5,050 bases of DNA from Aromatoleum sp. (GTDB taxonomy: Bacteria; Pseudomonadota; Gammaproteobacteria; Burkholderiales; Casimicrobiaceae), in the NCBI GenBank assembly GCA_010365205.1, contig JAAFGU010000207.1:1-5050 (forward strand). Reading direction: 5' to 3'. Within the stretch, counting starts at the first letter, position 1. Each line of letters opens with the position of its first letter. Under the pieces are notes generated by a model. That model saw nothing but the letters and a program-made list of their open reading frames with translations, made no database searches and was not told where the DNA came from. Below are positions 3,875 through 5,050 of this stretch, in pieces. Both the position numbers and the translations under genes were made by a program.

Positions 3875-5050
3875 TCAGAACGTCCTGGCGATGCCGGCCT
3901 GGATCCAGCGCGCGGAGAACGCTTCGAGGCCCGGAGAGTCGCCACCGCCCAACCGCCACCCGGATTTCTGCCGGTAGAACTCGAGTTTCAGATCAGCGCT
4001 CCAGCCTTCCGCGAATCGCTTCACGATCCCGATGCCGGGCGTGAACGCGCCAAACGCCGAAAGCCGCGTGTCCGTCGTGTAGTTGCGGCCCGGGACGAAC
4101 CCGCGCGGGAACGGCGGATCGAAATAGAAGTCGGCCGCACTCTGCGTGTAGTAGCGCAGGCTCGGCGTCACGCTCCAGCCGTCCGACAGCGCCTGGACCC
4201 ACGCCGCCTCGGCCATGTTCGACCTGCCGCCGAACGAATCGGCGAGGAAGCGGTACGAGAGCTTCAGCGTCGCATCGAACGCTGGCAAATACTGGTTGGC
4301 GCGATTGAGCCACGCCAACACCTGCCGGTGATCGGGGCGTGCGTCGAGCAGCTTGTACGGGTCCGAGTAGTAGCCGTGGCCGGTCGAATACGTGAGGTTG
4401 GACTGCACGATCGCGTTCGCCGACAACACCTGCGTCACGCCCACCAAGAGATCGTAGGTATGCCGATTCTGGTGGTCGGCGACGCCGTTGTTGCTGTTGA
4501 TCCGGTCGCCGGTGCCGGCGAGGCCGAACGCCCACGTCCGGTTGTTGTCCGGCGTCGAAATGCGGACGTCGAGCGACAGCGCGCGCGACAGGTAATCGCG
4601 CTCGGACGACACCGCGGCGCCGACGCCAACGGACACGCGGTCGAAATAGCGGGTGAGCCTGATGTCGCCGGCGGTGCGGTAATCCTTGACGCCTTCACCG
4701 GAGGCGCCGGATAGCGCGTTGTGATAGCGCGGCGAGGCGCCCGACATACCGTCGTAGACCAGCGTGCCCTCGATGGCAAGCGAGTCGGACAGCGGTTTCA
4801 GCACGTACAGCGCCGGACTCTTGACGCGCATCCGGTCGGCACCCGGTTGCCAGTCCCGGTAATCCAGATGCTTGAGCGCGATCTGGCTGGCATCGGGCAC
4901 CGACTCGGCGTGCGCCGGAGTGGAAAATACCGCGGACAATGCGGAGGAAATTACGGCGGACAGCATCGCGGCGGGCATCATCCCCGGCAGCGCGAGTGCC
5001 GCGGCGAGCAGTGCGCCGGCCTGTCCCGTCGCGGCCGGCGCGGCGCCCGC
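3875..5050 (-). CDS. DUF3570 outer-membrane beta-barrel protein (5' end beyond right edge)
   Basis: 391 codons are visible and the frame is open to the window edge. The first internal Met pair (4981-4976) is probably not the start: the 23 codons before it read AGAAPAATGQAGALLAAALALPG, which continues into a hydrophobic stretch ending at STPAHAES, so the export signal and true start extend past 5050. The mature part alternates polar and aromatic residues in amphipathic strands (SVGVGAAVSSERDYLSRALSLDVRI region, LLVGVTQVLSANAIVQSNLTY region, and others), with Tyr/Asn-rich loops, and ends in a terminal Phe (GIARTF), as expected for an outer-membrane beta-barrel. The pattern, including HTYDLLVGVTQVL, SNLTYSTGHGYYSDPYK and RYYTQSAADFYFD, fits the DUF3570 family as I recall it. 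Family members are often found next to apbE and a small DUF4266 lipoprotein. Function is unknown; a surface or transport role linked to flavinylated proteins is inference. Confidence 0.85.
   Translation of the reverse strand, partial: AGAAPAATGQAGALLAAALALPGMMPAAMLSAVISSALSAVFSTPAHAESVPDASQIALKHLDYRDWQPGADRMRVKSPALYVLKPLSDSLAIEGTLVYDGMSGASPRYHNALSGASGEGVKDYRTAGDIRLTRYFDRVSVGVGAAVSSERDYLSRALSLDVRISTPDNNRTWAFGLAGTGDRINSNNGVADHQNRHTYDLLVGVTQVLSANAIVQSNLTYSTGHGYYSDPYKLLDARPDHRQVLAWLNRANQYLPAFDATLKLSYRFLADSFGGRSNMAEAAWVQALSDGWSVTPSLRYYTQSAADFYFDPPFPRGFVPGRNYTTDTRLSAFGAFTPGIGIVKRFAEGWSADLKLEFYRQKSGWRLGGGDSPGLEAFSARWIQAGIARTF

Noticed and set aside
3716..4714. 332-codon plus-strand frame opposite the apbE-like and DUF3570 genes.
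   Set aside because: It crosses two genes on the other strand and is an Arg/Ala/Val-rich antisense shadow.

Overview
The window is about two-thirds GC or higher and looks like a betaproteobacterial chromosome, plausibly Rhodocyclales (Azoarcus/Thauera-like). That placement rests on the MetX sequence type, the metX-metW overlap and overall codon use, and it is an inference. No RNA genes, CRISPR array or transposase gene are visible.

Positions 1-1223, minus strand: metX (homoserine O-acyltransferase, first committed step of methionine synthesis). Its stop codon overlaps the start of a gene that is almost certainly metW and runs off the left edge. Positions 1224-1576 form a divergent control region. 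On the metX side it holds a well-supported SAM-II (metA-motif) riboswitch followed by a small hairpin and an intrinsic terminator, all in the 5' leader. Methionine synthesis therefore appears to be switched off by S-adenosylmethionine through premature transcription termination. On the other side is a sigma70-like promoter with a 6-bp dyad, reading toward the next gene.

Positions 1577-2707, plus strand: an exported 376-residue protein with an unusual layout. It has a signal peptide, a c-type haem domain (CAQCH), an Ig-like choice-of-anchor-D-type domain, a run of 11 prolines and a C-terminal DUF5648-type domain. Its stop codon lies inside the left end of a 177-bp foldback element (2704-2880) with 25/26-bp terminal inverted repeats and a perfect hairpin at its centre. 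The element looks like a MITE or other non-coding hairpin element between two convergent genes.

Positions 2932-5050, minus strand: an apparent two-gene operon. Upstream is a DUF3570 outer-membrane beta-barrel protein whose true start lies beyond the right edge, and downstream is an ApbE-type FAD:protein FMN transferase. The set suggests a cell-envelope flavin or redox function whose other members would lie to the right of the window. The best candidates for follow-up are the SAM-II plus terminator leader, the foldback element that supplies a neighbour's stop codon, and the cytochrome-DUF5648 fusion.
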